From positions 1,860,001 through 1,924,000 of the forward strand of contig NZ_CP027848.1 in assembly GCF_003019275.1 (NCBI RefSeq): DNA of 64,000 bases. The letters are read 5' to 3'. The notes below the pieces were generated by a model that saw only the letters and a program-made list of their open reading frames with translations, was not told the origin of the DNA and made no database searches. Numbering within the stretch: position 1 is the stretch's first letter; every line of letters starts with the position of its first letter. Shown piece after piece: positions 1 through 9,492 of this stretch. Origin of the DNA: Staphylococcus muscae. Its GTDB lineage: Bacteria; Bacillota; Bacilli; Staphylococcales; Staphylococcaceae. The translations under genes and the position numbers were made by a program.

Positions 1-592
1 CATAAGTGAACAAGACGAATGGTAAAAGTGCCACAACAGAAAAGAATGAGAAATAGAACACAATTGTATAAGGTGCTTCTCGTGTGCTGAGTGCACGAAC
101 TGCAGTATAAGCAGCAGCTGCAAAGATACCAGATAGTAGACCAATAACTGCAGGTATTACATCGGATGAAAGTTCAGGTTGGACGACAAAGAACATACCG
201 ATAATCGCAACAATCATTGCAATGAATTGATAGCGCTCAATATGTTCTTTTAAGATGACTAAACTGAGTAAAATCGTCCAAAAAGGATTGAGTTTCATTA
301 AGATGTCTGCATCACTTAATACCATATGATCGATGGCATAGATGTTGAGTAAAACACCTGTTAAGCCGAGCATTGATCGTGTAATTAGCAGAGGTTGGCT
401 ACTTAATTTACCAAAAAAAGGTTGTTTATATTTCAAGATGAAAAACAAAGGGATAAACATCGCTACAAAATTTCGTGCTAATGATTTCTGAAATACAGGT
501 AAATCGCCAGCAAGACGAAAAAAAACTGCCATAAAGCTAAAACCAATAGCAGATATTAAGATTGCGATGATGCCTTTCATTTTTGAGTTCAT
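1..592 (-). CDS. DMT/EamA-family transporter, C-terminus cut by window edge
   Basis: The minus strand is open from an ATG at 592 to the window edge (about 197 residues). It reads as alternating hydrophobic helices starting MNSKMKGIIAILIS, with the two-EamA-domain layout of drug/metabolite transporters; roughly six to seven of the usual ten helices are present. A charged loop (residues about 50-60) follows the second helix. A GAGGCG ribosome site lies just upstream of the ATG. The family exports or imports small metabolites, and the substrate cannot be told here. It is divergent from nrdI across a 676-bp gap. The 3' end is outside the window. Confidence 0.8.
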   Translation of the reverse strand, partial: MNSKMKGIIAILISAIGFSFMAVFFRLAGDLPVFQKSLARNFVAMFIPLFFILKYKQPFFGKLSSQPLLITRSMLGLTGVLLNIYAIDHMVLSDADILMKLNPFWTILLSLVILKEHIERYQFIAMIVAIIGMFFVVQPELSSDVIPAVIGLLSGIFAAAAYTAVRALSTREAPYTIVFYFSFFSVVALLPFVLFTY

Positions 593-932
593 GTAATCGC
601 CTCTACATTAACTTAATTTTCAACGTTTCTATCGTAGCACAAAAGGAATGGTTGTGCTACATTTCAAATTTTTGCTTTTGAGATTGAAATGATGATACAT
701 TAGGTTCGTTGATTTTAAATAATAAATACATTACAAACGGAACATACGTTCTGTGGTAACTCTCTGGAATTACAATTCAAAAATTGAAACGATATGTTCA
801 AAGAATTTTTAAAAAGTCCTACACATTGATACCATCGCTTTTTGATGCACTGTGCCAGCACGGTGATGTAATAGTTCAATATTTTTCCCTTCCCTTTATA
901 GTACGAGTTAGGTATAATGAAGCACAGAATGT

Positions 933-988
933 TGTATTCAAATAATACAACGCACACTACATATTGTGTTTTGTATTATTTGAATACA
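933..988. repeat. 18-bp perfect inverted repeat in nrd control region
   Basis: Arms 933-950 and 971-988 are exact reverse complements (left arm TGTATTCAAATAATACAA) separated by 20 nt. The spacer contains the better NrdR-like box. The right arm overlaps the start of the second box. It could extrude as a hairpin or be the operator of a second dimeric regulator. It lacks a U-run, so it is not a plain terminator. Confidence 0.7.
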
Positions 989-1001
989 CTGCATATATCT
1001 T
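954..1001. promoter_or_regulatory. Tandem NrdR-like boxes upstream of nrdIEF
   Basis: Positions 954-969 read ACACTACATATTGTGT and match 15 of 16 positions of the published NrdR consensus (acaCwAtATaTwGtgt). A weaker second box at 986-1001 matches 11 of 16. The starts are 32 bp apart, about three helical turns, which is the usual tandem arrangement. NrdR represses ribonucleotide reductase genes when dATP is high. A possible promoter, TTGTAT (971-976), 17 nt, TATATC (994-999), overlaps both, but its -35 is poor. Confidence 0.65.
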
Positions 1002-1268
1002 ATTGCTGTGTAACGAATAAGATATTATGCATGAATCAAATTCAAAAAATTGAAGGCGTTCTAAGTACTTTATGATTTTTATTTTCATCATGAATTCTTA
1101 TGTACAAATTCTTTTTTATAGACAGGGAATGTATGTTCGTAATCAGAGTGTAATGAAATACATATCATGCTTTCTATTGGTAGGGATTTAGACATTATAA
1201 ATTGTACGCTTAGAAATCGATAAACGCTGACCCAAACATGGGGAGCGTGTGTGAAAGGTGGTTGTTTC

Positions 1269-1667
1269 ATGAGAGTGGTATATTATTCTTTTACTGGCAA
1301 TGTTAGACGATTTCTCAAACGCACAGAATTAAATAATTTATATGAGATAACAGAAATAAATGCCTCTGAACCAGTTTCAGAGCCATTTATTTTAGTTACA
1401 GGCACAATTGGATTTGGTGAAGTACCAACACCTGTGACGGAATTTTTAGCGGTGAATCATCATCTGCTAAAAGGTGTAGCAGCAAGTGGTAACCGTAATT
1501 GGGGCAATAACTTTGCCAAAGCAGGGGTCACAATTTCAGAAATGTATCAAGTACCGTTACTTATGAAATTTGAATTACACGGTACTTTGAAGGATACGTT
1601 AGAATTTAAGGAGAAGGTGGTTAATTTTGATGAAAGCTATGGAAGAGAAGCAATACAATCATATTGA
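1269..1667 (+). CDS. nrdI: NrdI flavodoxin-like activator of class Ib ribonucleotide reductase
   Basis: The 132-residue protein is the usual NrdI length. It opens with the FMN phosphate loop VVYYSFTGN and has GTIGFGEV and [10 protein letters not shown] segments typical of NrdI. NrdI supplies oxidant from reduced FMN to assemble the Mn(III)2-tyrosyl radical cofactor of NrdF. The ATG at 1269 is chosen over an upstream GTG at 1251 because AAAGGTGG ends 7 nt before it. It is first in the nrdIEF operon, and its end overlaps the start of nrdE by 38 bp. Expression is probably repressed by NrdR. Confidence 0.95.
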   Translation: MRVVYYSFTGNVRRFLKRTELNNLYEITEINASEPVSEPFILVTGTIGFGEVPTPVTEFLAVNHHLLKGVAASGNRNWGNNFAKAGVTISEMYQVPLLMKFELHGTLKDTLEFKEKVVNFDESYGREAIQSY

Positions 1668-3735
1668 GTTAAACAATGAAGTGACGAAAAGAAACGAGAA
1701 TGGCTTTTTTAATTTGGAGAAAGACCAAGAAGCATTGAATGTTTACTTGGAAGAGATTCATGACAAAACCGTCCACTTTGATAGCGAATTAGCCCGCCTT
1801 CATTTCTTAGTTGCAAATCAGTTCTACTACAATGTATTTAATGACTATACAGAAGAACAACTACAAGAGATTATTGACTTTGCGAATGGTTTGTCATTTA
1901 AGTTTGCGAGTTATATGTCTGCAAGTAAGTTTTTCAAAGATTATGCATTAAAAACAAATGATAAATCGCAATATCTAGAAAACTATCATCAACACGTAAC
2001 GATTGTTTCATTGTACTTGGCAAAAGGTGATGTTGCGTTAGCAAAACGCTTTGTTCAAGCAATGATTGACCAACGATATCAACCAGCAACGCCAACATTT
2101 TTAAATGCGGGTCGTGCGAGACGTGGTGAGTTGGTGTCATGTTTCTTATTAGAAGTTGATGACAGTTTGAACTCAATTAACTTCATTGATTCGACAGCGA
2201 AGCAATTGAGTAAGATTGGCGGCGGTGTTGCGATCAACTTATCTAAGTTGCGTGCACGTGGTGAAGCAATCAAAGGAATCAAAGGTGTGGCAAAAGGTGT
2301 ATTACCTGTTGCCAAAGCACTTGAAGGTGGTTTCAGCTATGCTGATCAACTCGGTCAACGTCCGGGGGCAGGTGCGGTGTATCTCAATATTTTCCATTAC
2401 GACGTTGAAGAATTTTTAGATACGAAAAAAGTAAATGCCGATGAAGATTTACGTTTATCAACGATTTCAACGGGTTTAATCGTGCCGTCTAAGTTCTTTG
2501 ACTTGGCGAAAGAAGGAAAGGACTTCTATATGTTTGCACCACACACGGTCGAACAAGAATATGGTATTACATTAGATGATATCAATATCGATGAATACTA
2601 TGACCGCCTTGTTGAGAATCCAAATATTATGAAGAAACGTAAAGATGCACGTGAGATGTTGAACATGATTGCACAAACACAATTGCAATCAGGGTATCCA
2701 TATTTGATGTTCAAAGACAATGCGAACCGAGTACATGCGAATAGTAATATCGGTCAAATTAAGATGAGTAATCTATGTACGGAGATTTTCCAACTTCAAG
2801 AAACATCTATTATTAATGATTATGGTATTGAAGATGAAATCAAACGTGATATTTCATGTAACTTAGGTTCACTGAATATCGTTAATGTGATGGAGTCTGA
2901 TAAGTTCCGTGACTCAGTTCATACAGGTATGGACGCATTAACAGTTGTAAGTGATGAAGCAGATATTCAGAATGCACCGGGTGTGAGAAAAGCGAATAGC
3001 GAGCTTCATTCGGTAGGGCTTGGTGTGATGAACTTACACGGTTATTTAGCTAAAAACCAAATCAACTATGAGTCTGAAGAAGCGAAAGATTTTGCGAATG
3101 TCTTCTTTATGATGATGAACTATTATTCAATTGAACGTTCAATGCAAATTGCGAAAGAACGTGGAGAAGCTTTCAAAGGCTTTGAACAATCTGACTATGC
3201 AAGTGGACGTTATTTTGAACGTTATACGTCAGAAGCGTTTTTACCACAATTTGACAAAGTAAAAGCATTGTTTGGTCCACATGAAATCCCAACACAAGAA
3301 GATTGGCGTGCATTAGAAGCAGATGTTAAAAAGTATGGTCTTTATCATGCGTATCGTTTGGCAATTGCACCAACGCAAAGTATTTCTTATGTGCAAAATG
3401 CAACAAGTTCTGTTATGCCAATTGTTGATCAAATTGAACGACGTACGTACGGAAATGCAGAGACGTTCTACCCAATGCCATTCTTGTCACCACAAACAAT
3501 GTGGTATTACAAGTCGGCATTCAATACAGATCAAATGAAGTTAATCGATTTGATTGCAACGATTCAAACACATATTGACCAAGGCATCTCAACAATTTTA
3601 TATGTTAACTCAGATATTTCAACACGAGAATTGGCACGTCTCTATGTTTATGCACACCATAAAGGGCTTAAATCACTCTATTATACGCGTAACAAATTGT
3701 TGAGCGTTGAAGAATGTACAAGCTGTGCGATATAG
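1630..3735 (+). CDS. nrdE: Ribonucleoside-diphosphate reductase class Ib, alpha subunit
   Basis: The 701-residue catalytic subunit reduces NDPs to dNDPs in the cytoplasm. The expected cysteines are visible: Cys171 (VSCFLLE) and Cys410 (ISCNLGSLN) as the active-site redox pair, Cys383 (SNLCTEIF) as the likely thiyl-radical residue, and the C-terminal ECTSCAI pair that re-reduces the site, probably with NrdH. The ATG at 1630 follows AAGGAGAAGGTGG; a TTG directly before it is in frame but less likely. It overlaps nrdI by 38 bp, which suggests translational coupling. A 122-bp gap precedes nrdF. Confidence 0.97.
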   Translation: MKAMEEKQYNHIELNNEVTKRNENGFFNLEKDQEALNVYLEEIHDKTVHFDSELARLHFLVANQFYYNVFNDYTEEQLQEIIDFANGLSFKFASYMSASKFFKDYALKTNDKSQYLENYHQHVTIVSLYLAKGDVALAKRFVQAMIDQRYQPATPTFLNAGRARRGELVSCFLLEVDDSLNSINFIDSTAKQLSKIGGGVAINLSKLRARGEAIKGIKGVAKGVLPVAKALEGGFSYADQLGQRPGAGAVYLNIFHYDVEEFLDTKKVNADEDLRLSTISTGLIVPSKFFDLAKEGKDFYMFAPHTVEQEYGITLDDINIDEYYDRLVENPNIMKKRKDAREMLNMIAQTQLQSGYPYLMFKDNANRVHANSNIGQIKMSNLCTEIFQLQETSIINDYGIEDEIKRDISCNLGSLNIVNVMESDKFRDSVHTGMDALTVVSDEADIQNAPGVRKANSELHSVGLGVMNLHGYLAKNQINYESEEAKDFANVFFMMMNYYSIERSMQIAKERGEAFKGFEQSDYASGRYFERYTSEAFLPQFDKVKALFGPHEIPTQEDWRALEADVKKYGLYHAYRLAIAPTQSISYVQNATSSVMPIVDQIERRTYGNAETFYPMPFLSPQTMWYYKSAFNTDQMKLIDLIATIQTHIDQGISTILYVNSDISTRELARLYVYAHHKGLKSLYYTRNKLLSVEECTSCAI

Positions 3736-3765
3736 AAGGAATGACGTAATAGAGCGATGAACGAT

Positions 3766-3800
3766 GCGTGACTATTTGTGATCAGTGATGATCGTCACGC
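3766..3800. repeat. Hairpin in nrdE-nrdF spacer
   Basis: GCGTGAC at 3766-3772 pairs perfectly with GTCACGC at 3794-3800, enclosing a 21-nt loop with a further small palindrome. There is no U-run after it, so it is more likely an mRNA processing or stability element than a terminator. Its function is unknown. Confidence 0.4.
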
Positions 3801-3857
3801 TATCATCATTCATGTTTAAATAATTCATATGTGAAAAATGATAGATAGGAGATTTTT

Positions 3858-4826
3858 ATGTCAATGATTGCTGTTAATTGGAATACACAAGAAGACATGA
3901 CGAATATGTTTTGGCGCCAAAATATTGCACAGATGTGGGTGGAAACGGAGTTTAAAGTTTCCAAAGACATTGCAAGCTGGAAAACATTAACGGAAGCTGA
4001 ACAAGATGCATTTAAAAAGGCATTGGCAGGTTTAACAGGTTTAGATACACATCAAGCAGATGACGGCATGCCGCTCATTATGATGCATACGAAAGATTTG
4101 CGTAAAAAAGCAGTTTATTCTTTTATGGGAATGATGGAACAAATTCATGCGAAAAGTTATTCACACATTTTCACGACATTGTTACCCTCTAAAGAGACGA
4201 ACGAATTATTAGATAAATGGGTGTTAGAAGAACCACATTTGAAGTTCAAATCTGAAAAAATTGTTGGTAATTATCATAAATTATGGAAAAAAGAAGCCTC
4301 TATTTATGATCAATATATGGCGCGTGTATCGAGTGTATTTTTAGAAACATTCCTGTTCTATTCTGGATTTTACTATCCATTGTATCTAGCGGGACAAGGC
4401 CGTATGACAACGTCTGGTGAGATTATCCGTAAAATTTTGCTTGATGAGTCAATTCATGGCGTGTTCACAGGTTTGGATGCACAAAGTTTGCGCAATGAAC
4501 TATCCGAGAGCGAAAAGCAACAAGCCGACCGTGAAATGTACAAGATGTTAGAAGAACTTTATGCGAATGAAGAATCTTATACACGTAGTTTGTATGATCC
4601 AATCGGCTTAACTGAAGACGTCTTGAATTACGTTCGATATAACGGCAATAAAGCGTTATCGAATTTAGGTTTCGAGCCGTATTTTGAAGAGAGAGAATTC
4701 AATCCGATCATTGAGAATGCATTGGATACAACAACGAAAAACCATGACTTCTTCTCAGTAAAAGGTGATGGTTATACGTTAGCCTTGAATGTTGAAGCAT
4801 TACGTGATGAAGACTTTTTATTTTAA
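3858..4826 (+). CDS. nrdF: Ribonucleoside-diphosphate reductase class Ib, beta subunit
   Basis: The 322-residue radical-generating subunit closely resembles the staphylococcal NrdF I know (start NWNTQEDMTNMFWRQN, end of protein rich in acid residues). The di-metal carboxylate and histidine ligands fall in the GLDTHQAD, EQIHAKSYSHI and DESIHG segments. It assembles a Mn or Fe tyrosyl radical with NrdI and docks to NrdE through its C-terminal tail. AGGAGA lies 7 nt before the ATG. A 20-bp perfect hairpin terminator follows directly. Confidence 0.96.
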   Translation: MSMIAVNWNTQEDMTNMFWRQNIAQMWVETEFKVSKDIASWKTLTEAEQDAFKKALAGLTGLDTHQADDGMPLIMMHTKDLRKKAVYSFMGMMEQIHAKSYSHIFTTLLPSKETNELLDKWVLEEPHLKFKSEKIVGNYHKLWKKEASIYDQYMARVSSVFLETFLFYSGFYYPLYLAGQGRMTTSGEIIRKILLDESIHGVFTGLDAQSLRNELSESEKQQADREMYKMLEELYANEESYTRSLYDPIGLTEDVLNYVRYNGNKALSNLGFEPYFEEREFNPIIENALDTTTKNHDFFSVKGDGYTLALNVEALRDEDFLF

Positions 4827-4837
4827 TGAATAAACTA

Positions 4838-4881
4838 AAGAAGCGGTACGCACATATGGAGATATGTGCGTACCGCTTCTT
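4838..4881. terminator. Bidirectional terminator between nrdF and CHY zinc-finger gene
   Basis: A 20-bp perfect stem (arms 4838-4857 and 4862-4881) with a GGAG tetraloop sits between converging genes. A-rich and T-rich flanks let it work from both sides. Confidence 0.85.
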
Positions 4882-4883
4882 CG

Positions 4884-5201
4884 TTATACTTCAAAATAGT
4901 AATGGTAGTGAAGCTGACATCGACTGTTGAACGGGGCGTAGCAGTTGGGACACTGTATATGGTCCATATAGCTTTGAATCGTCATTTCATGCTGGCAAAC
5001 ACCACAAAGAATAGCTTTCGTATGATCAAAGCTGTTCGCTGGCCACTGTTCAGCTGGATGTGTTTCTGCTTCGTTATGGCAATGGATACAGGGATAGTAT
5101 TTGTCGCAACACTTGAACTTGATAGCGATGATATCAAGTTCAGTGTGGTAATGCACACACCGTGTTTCGTTGTCGACAGTTGCGCCATAAATGTATACCA
5201 T
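4884..5201 (-). CDS. CHY-type zinc finger protein
   Basis: The 105-residue protein carries a CVHYH motif (from Cys15), paired CCDKYYPCIHCH, CGVCQHEM and CPNCYAPFN motifs, plus a C-terminal HYHYYFE. This cysteine/histidine spacing is that of the CHY zinc finger family, which binds several zinc ions. The bacterial members have no settled role. It lies 5 bp downstream of murB on the same strand, so it is probably co-transcribed with murB. From memory S. aureus has the sst siderophore transporter after nrdF; no such genes are present here. Confidence 0.85.
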   Translation of the reverse strand: MVYIYGATVDNETRCVHYHTELDIIAIKFKCCDKYYPCIHCHNEAETHPAEQWPANSFDHTKAILCGVCQHEMTIQSYMDHIQCPNCYAPFNSRCQLHYHYYFEV

Positions 5202-5206
5202 CTGAC

Positions 5207-6139
5207 TTATCCTTCTGTTGATGTTTCATCAAGTGATTCGCCAATAATACGTACTTCACGTTCAAGATTGACATCAAACTTCTCTTTAACAACTTGTTGG
5301 ACGTGTTTGATGAGATTTTCATAATCAGTCGCTGTGCCGTGATCAACATTAACCATGAAACCTGCATGTTTTTTAGAAACTTCGACACCACCGACACGGT
5401 GACCTTGCAATTGCGCATCTTGGATGAGTTTACCAGCAAAGTGACCGGGTGGTCGGCGGAAAACACTTCCACATGAAGGGTATTCAAGTGGTTGTTTTGA
5501 TTCACGTCGTTCTGTAAGGTCATCCATCACAGCTTGGATGTCTTCTTGTTTGCCAGGCGCTAGTGTAAAAGTAGCTTCAAGTACAACGTAATGTTCACTT
5601 TGAATAATGCTGTTGCGGTAATCGAGCGCCAATTCATTGTGCGTGAGTTGAATCATATTACCTTTTTCATCGATGACACGTGCATAATCAATCACATCTT
5701 TGATCTCGCCACCGTATGCGCCAGCGTTCATGTACACAGCACCACCAACTGATCCAGGAATGCCACAAGCAAACTCGAGTCCTGTGAGTGATAAGTCACG
5801 TGCTTTGCGAGATACGTCAATAATCGCTGCACCACTTCCTGCGATAATATTAGCATCAGAAGATTGGATATGATTAAGTTCCAACAAACTTAAGACAATC
5901 CCACGAATTCCACCATCACGAATAATAATATTCGAACCGTTTCCTAAATAAGTCACTGGGATTTCGTTGTCATAGGCATATTTCACCACTTGTTGAACAT
6001 CTTCATAACGTTTCGGTGAAATGTAAAAATCAGCAATACCACCTGTTTCTGTATACGTATATTTTTTGAGTGGTTCATCAACTTTAATAATGTCTGAGGG
6101 GATCATTTGTTTAAGGTCTTGCAAGATGTTCGAATTCAT
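5207..6139 (-). CDS. murB: UDP-N-acetylenolpyruvoylglucosamine reductase
   Basis: MurB is the cytoplasmic flavoenzyme that reduces UDP-GlcNAc-enolpyruvate to UDP-MurNAc with NADPH. The 310 residues contain the FAD-binding [12 protein letters not shown] and [25 protein letters not shown] segments, and [13 protein letters not shown], which holds the catalytic serine. The start is set at 6139 (MNSNILQD), since AGAAAGGA precedes it by about 11 nt; an upstream ATG at 6166 adds nine residues without support. It is a type IIb-like MurB by length. Confidence 0.95.
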   Translation of the reverse strand: MNSNILQDLKQMIPSDIIKVDEPLKKYTYTETGGIADFYISPKRYEDVQQVVKYAYDNEIPVTYLGNGSNIIIRDGGIRGIVLSLLELNHIQSSDANIIAGSGAAIIDVSRKARDLSLTGLEFACGIPGSVGGAVYMNAGAYGGEIKDVIDYARVIDEKGNMIQLTHNELALDYRNSIIQSEHYVVLEATFTLAPGKQEDIQAVMDDLTERRESKQPLEYPSCGSVFRRPPGHFAGKLIQDAQLQGHRVGGVEVSKKHAGFMVNVDHGTATDYENLIKHVQQVVKEKFDVNLEREVRIIGESLDETSTEG

Positions 6140-6212
6140 TCTGTGTAACATCCTTTCTATTATCATTATCTCTATTTTAACTGTTCTCAGTATGGAAAGT
6201 CATGTATCAGCT

Positions 6213-6728
6213 TTATAACATTGTACGAAGTTGTGAAAAAAGGGATTGTTTTCCTTCTTCGTAATCTCTGATCTTTTGGCTATCTGAAAATAATGCTTGC
6301 TTCTTTTCTGCAAAAAACGCACTTGCTTCTGATGATTCTGTCAGTAACTGATCAATCGCAATATACTCATCAAACAAAGGTGTGTTTCTCTGTATAATAT
6401 GTAAGCGTACTTGTTGCTTCAAATCAGTTAGATTATGGAAGCGTGCCATCATTACCTTTTTATGGTACGTGTGATGTAGACGATAAAATCCTGCGTAATT
6501 AAGTCGTTTCTCATCTAATGATGTAATATCGTGTAAGTTATCAACGCCGACTAAAATATCTAAAATGGGTTCAGTCGGATAATTAAAATGTTTTGTTCCG
6601 CCAATGTGCTGAGTGGACTTAATTGGCGAATCTAACAAGTCAAATAGCAGTGTACGGTATGACTCATATTGATGTGCCATTTCTGCTTTGGTTAGATTGG
6701 TGACGAAGGGTTGAACATATGGATACAT
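6213..6728 (-). CDS. GrpB/UPF0157-family nucleotidyltransferase-fold protein
   Basis: The 171-residue protein has the family signature STQHIGGT followed by EPILDILVGV, which corresponds to the HVGSTSVPGLxxKPxIDI region of GrpB proteins. A YAGFYRLHHT segment also fits. The fold is nucleotidyltransferase-like, but no reaction is established for this family. GAGGAGG precedes the ATG by 7 nt. It is transcribed toward murB with a 73-bp gap and could belong to the same unit. Confidence 0.75.
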   Translation of the reverse strand: MYPYVQPFVTNLTKAEMAHQYESYRTLLFDLLDSPIKSTQHIGGTKHFNYPTEPILDILVGVDNLHDITSLDEKRLNYAGFYRLHHTYHKKVMMARFHNLTDLKQQVRLHIIQRNTPLFDEYIAIDQLLTESSEASAFFAEKKQALFSDSQKIRDYEEGKQSLFSQLRTML

Positions 6729-6782
6729 AGGCGCCTCCTCATAGTGTTGTGCAATAATTCTGCATTACTATAACACATATTA

Positions 6783-6811
6783 TTTTCAAGTTAAATATGT
6801 TTCGGTATAAT
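6783..6811 (+). promoter_or_regulatory. Promoter of the EMYY lipoprotein gene
   Basis: TTTTCA (6783-6788), a 17-nt spacer and a perfect TATAAT (6806-6811) stand 23 bp before the start codon. Confidence 0.55.
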
Positions 6812-6833
6812 ACGAAATGTTAAGGGGGCTAAC

Positions 6834-7706
6834 ATGAAAAAGATAAAGAAGCTATTAACATTGAGTATTATAAGTATCATGATGTTGACAGCATGTGGTG
6901 GACAATCACAACGGGATAAAGAGACGTTTGATGCACAGCTGTCACATGTTGAATCGAAAGAAAAAATATTTAATGAAACATTGGATGATTTGAAGCTCCA
7001 TAAATTGAATCACTGGGTTAAAGGAGAAGCAACGGATAAACATAAAGAATCATTCCAAGAATTAGAAGAAAAGATTCATAAAGAATTAATACCTAAATTT
7101 AATGATTATCAACAAGAAGCCGAGAAATTACCAACGTCTAATGAAAAGTTAAAAGAGATAAAGCAACTTTATTTGAAGGGGCTAGAGGGAAAAGAACAAG
7201 AAATTGAACGTCTCAAACACTTTGTGTCTCAATATATCAAATCAATGGAGACGAATGAAAATATTTTAAATGATACCCAATCATTTGAATGGCATCGTGC
7301 ACAAGTAGAGAGCTATATTGCAGATGCACAAACATCAGCAACAGGGGCAAAAGAAGCGGCTGCTTTGGAAGAGATATTGCAGAAAAATAATGAAGAGATT
7401 AAAAAAAGTGTAGAAGATGCAGGGGAGAATCCGGATGCACAAGTGTTTAAGTCACAGACAATCCCGCTCATTCAACAACAAATTCGTGCATTAAATCAAA
7501 AACAACTGCACAACAATTCAGTAAGTCAAGCACGTCAGAGCGCCATTGAGATGTATTATAACCTTGAACATTATTACAATGAACGTGCAAAGGCCATAGA
7601 ATATAGTGCGTCACTTGAGAAGACAGATGTGAATAGTTTGATGACAGATTCTAAAGATCTCAAACATTATGATCGTGCATTTAAACAAGCGCACCAAGAC
7701 TTGTAA
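6834..7706 (+). CDS. EMYY-motif lipoprotein
   Basis: The 290-residue protein starts with a lipoprotein signal peptide (KKIKK, hydrophobic core, lipobox LTAC with Cys21). It is largely helical and charged, and carries the IEMYYNLEHYYNE stretch near residue 240 that names this staphylococcal family. It is expected on the outer face of the membrane; no function is known. AAGGGGG precedes the ATG by 6 nt. Predicted coiled coil lies around residues 30-130. Confidence 0.85.
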   Translation: MKKIKKLLTLSIISIMMLTACGGQSQRDKETFDAQLSHVESKEKIFNETLDDLKLHKLNHWVKGEATDKHKESFQELEEKIHKELIPKFNDYQQEAEKLPTSNEKLKEIKQLYLKGLEGKEQEIERLKHFVSQYIKSMETNENILNDTQSFEWHRAQVESYIADAQTSATGAKEAAALEEILQKNNEEIKKSVEDAGENPDAQVFKSQTIPLIQQQIRALNQKQLHNNSVSQARQSAIEMYYNLEHYYNERAKAIEYSASLEKTDVNSLMTDSKDLKHYDRAFKQAHQDL

Positions 7707-7841
7707 GTGATTGAAGAGAGGTAAAAAAGGGTATGGTTAATAGATAGCGGATTACGAACATCACGAGACAGTCAATTTGCGTCAAAGTGTGTGATGAACA
7801 AACATATCAATATCGTACAAAAACACAACATAAATTAATGG

Positions 7842-7870
7842 TTAACAACAAGAATGATAATGTGTATAAT
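7842..7870 (+). promoter_or_regulatory. Promoter of ytxJ
   Basis: TTAACA (7842-7847), a 17-nt spacer and TATAAT (7865-7870) lie 82 bp before the chosen ytxJ start. They fall inside the longest possible reading frame, which argues against an earlier start. Confidence 0.6.
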
Positions 7871-7951
7871 GGTAAACGTTACGAAACGAATGTAAGATGG
7901 AAAGTTTGCCTAAGAGACGAATTGAAATTTTACTTAGAGGTGAAGAATAAC

Positions 7952-8272
7952 ATGGCGATTAAGCTAACTTCGATAGACCAATTCGAACAAGTCATTCATG
8001 ACAATCATGATATTTTTATTTTGAAACATAGCGATACTTGTCCAATTTCAGAAAGTGCATTGGATCAATTTAACAAATTTTTGTATGAACGAGATATGGA
8101 TGGCTATTATGTAGTCGTACAACAAGACAGAGCACTATCTAACTATATCGAAGAAAAGACAGGCATAAAACATGAAACACCACAAGCCCTTTATTTTGTG
8201 GAAGGGAATGTTGCATGGCATGACAGCCATCAAAATATTAATGTATCTTCGCTCGCTGAAGCAGAAGGATAA
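7952..8272 (+). CDS. ytxJ: YtxJ-type thioredoxin-fold protein of the bacillithiol system
   Basis: The 106-residue protein is thioredoxin-like with a single active-site cysteine in the motif SDTCPIS, as in YtxJ/BrxC. This family is thought to remove or attach bacillithiol on cytoplasmic proteins (debacillithiolation). The reading frame stays open back to 7787, but AGAGGTG 9 nt before the ATG at 7952 and a promoter at 7842-7870 fix the start. The length agrees with known homologues. A terminator follows. Confidence 0.85.
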   Translation: MAIKLTSIDQFEQVIHDNHDIFILKHSDTCPISESALDQFNKFLYERDMDGYYVVVQQDRALSNYIEEKTGIKHETPQALYFVEGNVAWHDSHQNINVSSLAEAEG

Positions 8273-8279
8273 TTAAAAG

Positions 8280-8334
8280 AAGAACGTGATAGGACTCTGA
8301 GTACAATGATGAGGAGGCGACACGTTCTTTTTTT
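8280..8334 (+). terminator. Terminator after ytxJ
   Basis: AAGAACGTG (8280-8288) pairs with CACGTTCTT (8321-8329), followed by a T-run. The loop is long (32 nt). Confidence 0.6.
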
Positions 8335-8385
8335 ATGGTATTTTGTGGTAAAATGAGACAATGATTGAACGAATGAGGTGACGAG

Positions 8386-9492
8386 ATGAAAGTACTAGTA
8401 GCCGTGGATGCATATCAAGGGATTATTTCTAGCTACGAAGCCAATCGTTATGTTGAAGAAGCGGTGGCGAGTCAAATTGAAAGTGCTGATATTGTACAAG
8501 TGCCATTATTTAATGGACGTCATGAGTTATTAGAAGCAACTTTATTATGGCATTCAGGAACTCAGTATCAAATAGATGTTCACGATGCACAAATGCGTCC
8601 TGTGACCGCAACATATGGTCAAACTGATACAGGATTGACTGTGATAGAAGCGAGTCAGTTTCTCAGAGCAGACGTACCACCCATTCAACAGACGAGTTAC
8701 GGGTTGGGCGAAATGATCAATGCGGCATTAGATCAAGGGACGAATCATATAGCGGTCTCTGTTGGAGGAACGCATGTCTTTGACGGCGGTGCAGGAATGC
8801 TTCAAGCGCTAGGTGTGCACTTTTATAACGATGATGGAGAAGAAGTGGACATGCGACAAGGCGTGGGACAAATCAAACACATTCGTCGTATCGATGTGTC
8901 AGAACTACGCGATGACCTTTATGATGCACGTATTCAAGTTTTGAGTGATTTTGACAGCCATTTTTATGGTAAAAAAAGCGAGATATTACAGCGCTATACA
9001 GAAGTGAGCATCACATATGAAGAAGCAGTGGAAATCGATAATTTGTTATGGTATTTCAGTGAATTATTTAAAAGTAACTTACACATTACTTTGGCACCGA
9101 TTGAACGTGGAGGAGCAGGAGGTGGTATAGCCGCAATCTCAACAGCACTATTAGGTGCTGAAATTGTGACGAGTCACATACTTGTTGATCAAATTATGGG
9201 GTTGGAACAATTAGTGCAGCAGGCAGATTTGATTATCTTCGGTGAAGGCTTGAACGAACAAGATCAGTTAATCGAAACGTCTTCATTGCGCATTGCAGAG
9301 CTTGCCAAACAGTATGATAAGAAAAGCATTGCGATATGCGGTACAACGGATAAATTCGCACAGTTTGAAGCATTAGGTGTTACAGGAATGTTTAATACAT
9401 TCATTGAAATGCCAAAAACATATACAGACTTCAAATTAGGTGTTCAGTTACGCAACTATACGATACAAGCGATTAAATTACTTAATGCATAA
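8386..9492 (+). CDS. Glycerate kinase family protein
   Basis: The 368-residue protein begins MKVLVAVDAYQGIISSYEAN, matching the glycerate kinase (GlxK/GarK) N-terminus DSFKGSLSS. It has the SVGGTHVFDGGAGMLQALG segment and the glycine-rich IERGGAGGGIAAIS motif near residue 240. The late IFGEGLNEQD segment replaces the usual GEGxxDxQ catalytic stretch. The family phosphorylates D-glycerate. Several core residues differ (GIISS for GSLSS), so the true substrate is uncertain. It appears to be a single-gene unit. Confidence 0.8.
   Translation: MKVLVAVDAYQGIISSYEANRYVEEAVASQIESADIVQVPLFNGRHELLEATLLWHSGTQYQIDVHDAQMRPVTATYGQTDTGLTVIEASQFLRADVPPIQQTSYGLGEMINAALDQGTNHIAVSVGGTHVFDGGAGMLQALGVHFYNDDGEEVDMRQGVGQIKHIRRIDVSELRDDLYDARIQVLSDFDSHFYGKKSEILQRYTEVSITYEEAVEIDNLLWYFSELFKSNLHITLAPIERGGAGGGIAAISTALLGAEIVTSHILVDQIMGLEQLVQQADLIIFGEGLNEQDQLIETSSLRIAELAKQYDKKSIAICGTTDKFAQFEALGVTGMFNTFIEMPKTYTDFKLGVQLRNYTIQAIKLLNA

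Larger units (their letters stand above)
593..1268. other. Intergenic region upstream of nrdI; no gene seen
   Basis: This 676-bp AT-rich stretch lies between the divergent transporter and nrdI. Short ORFs here have no ribosome site and no recognisable protein. It holds an 18-bp perfect inverted repeat (arms 933-950 and 971-988), two NrdR-like boxes and a TATAAT at 913-918. The long leader to nrdI (about 270 nt after the boxes) is otherwise unexplained. Confidence 0.6.

Noticed and set aside
715..1270. Minus-strand ORFs upstream of nrdI
   Set aside because: No ribosome sites and they cover the NrdR boxes and inverted repeat.
5140..5523. 127-codon ORF antisense frame over murB
   Set aside because: Shadow of murB in another frame; murB motifs are unambiguous.
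7787..7951. N-terminal extension of ytxJ (55 codons)
   Set aside because: A good promoter and ribosome site lie inside it and known YtxJ proteins start at the later ATG.
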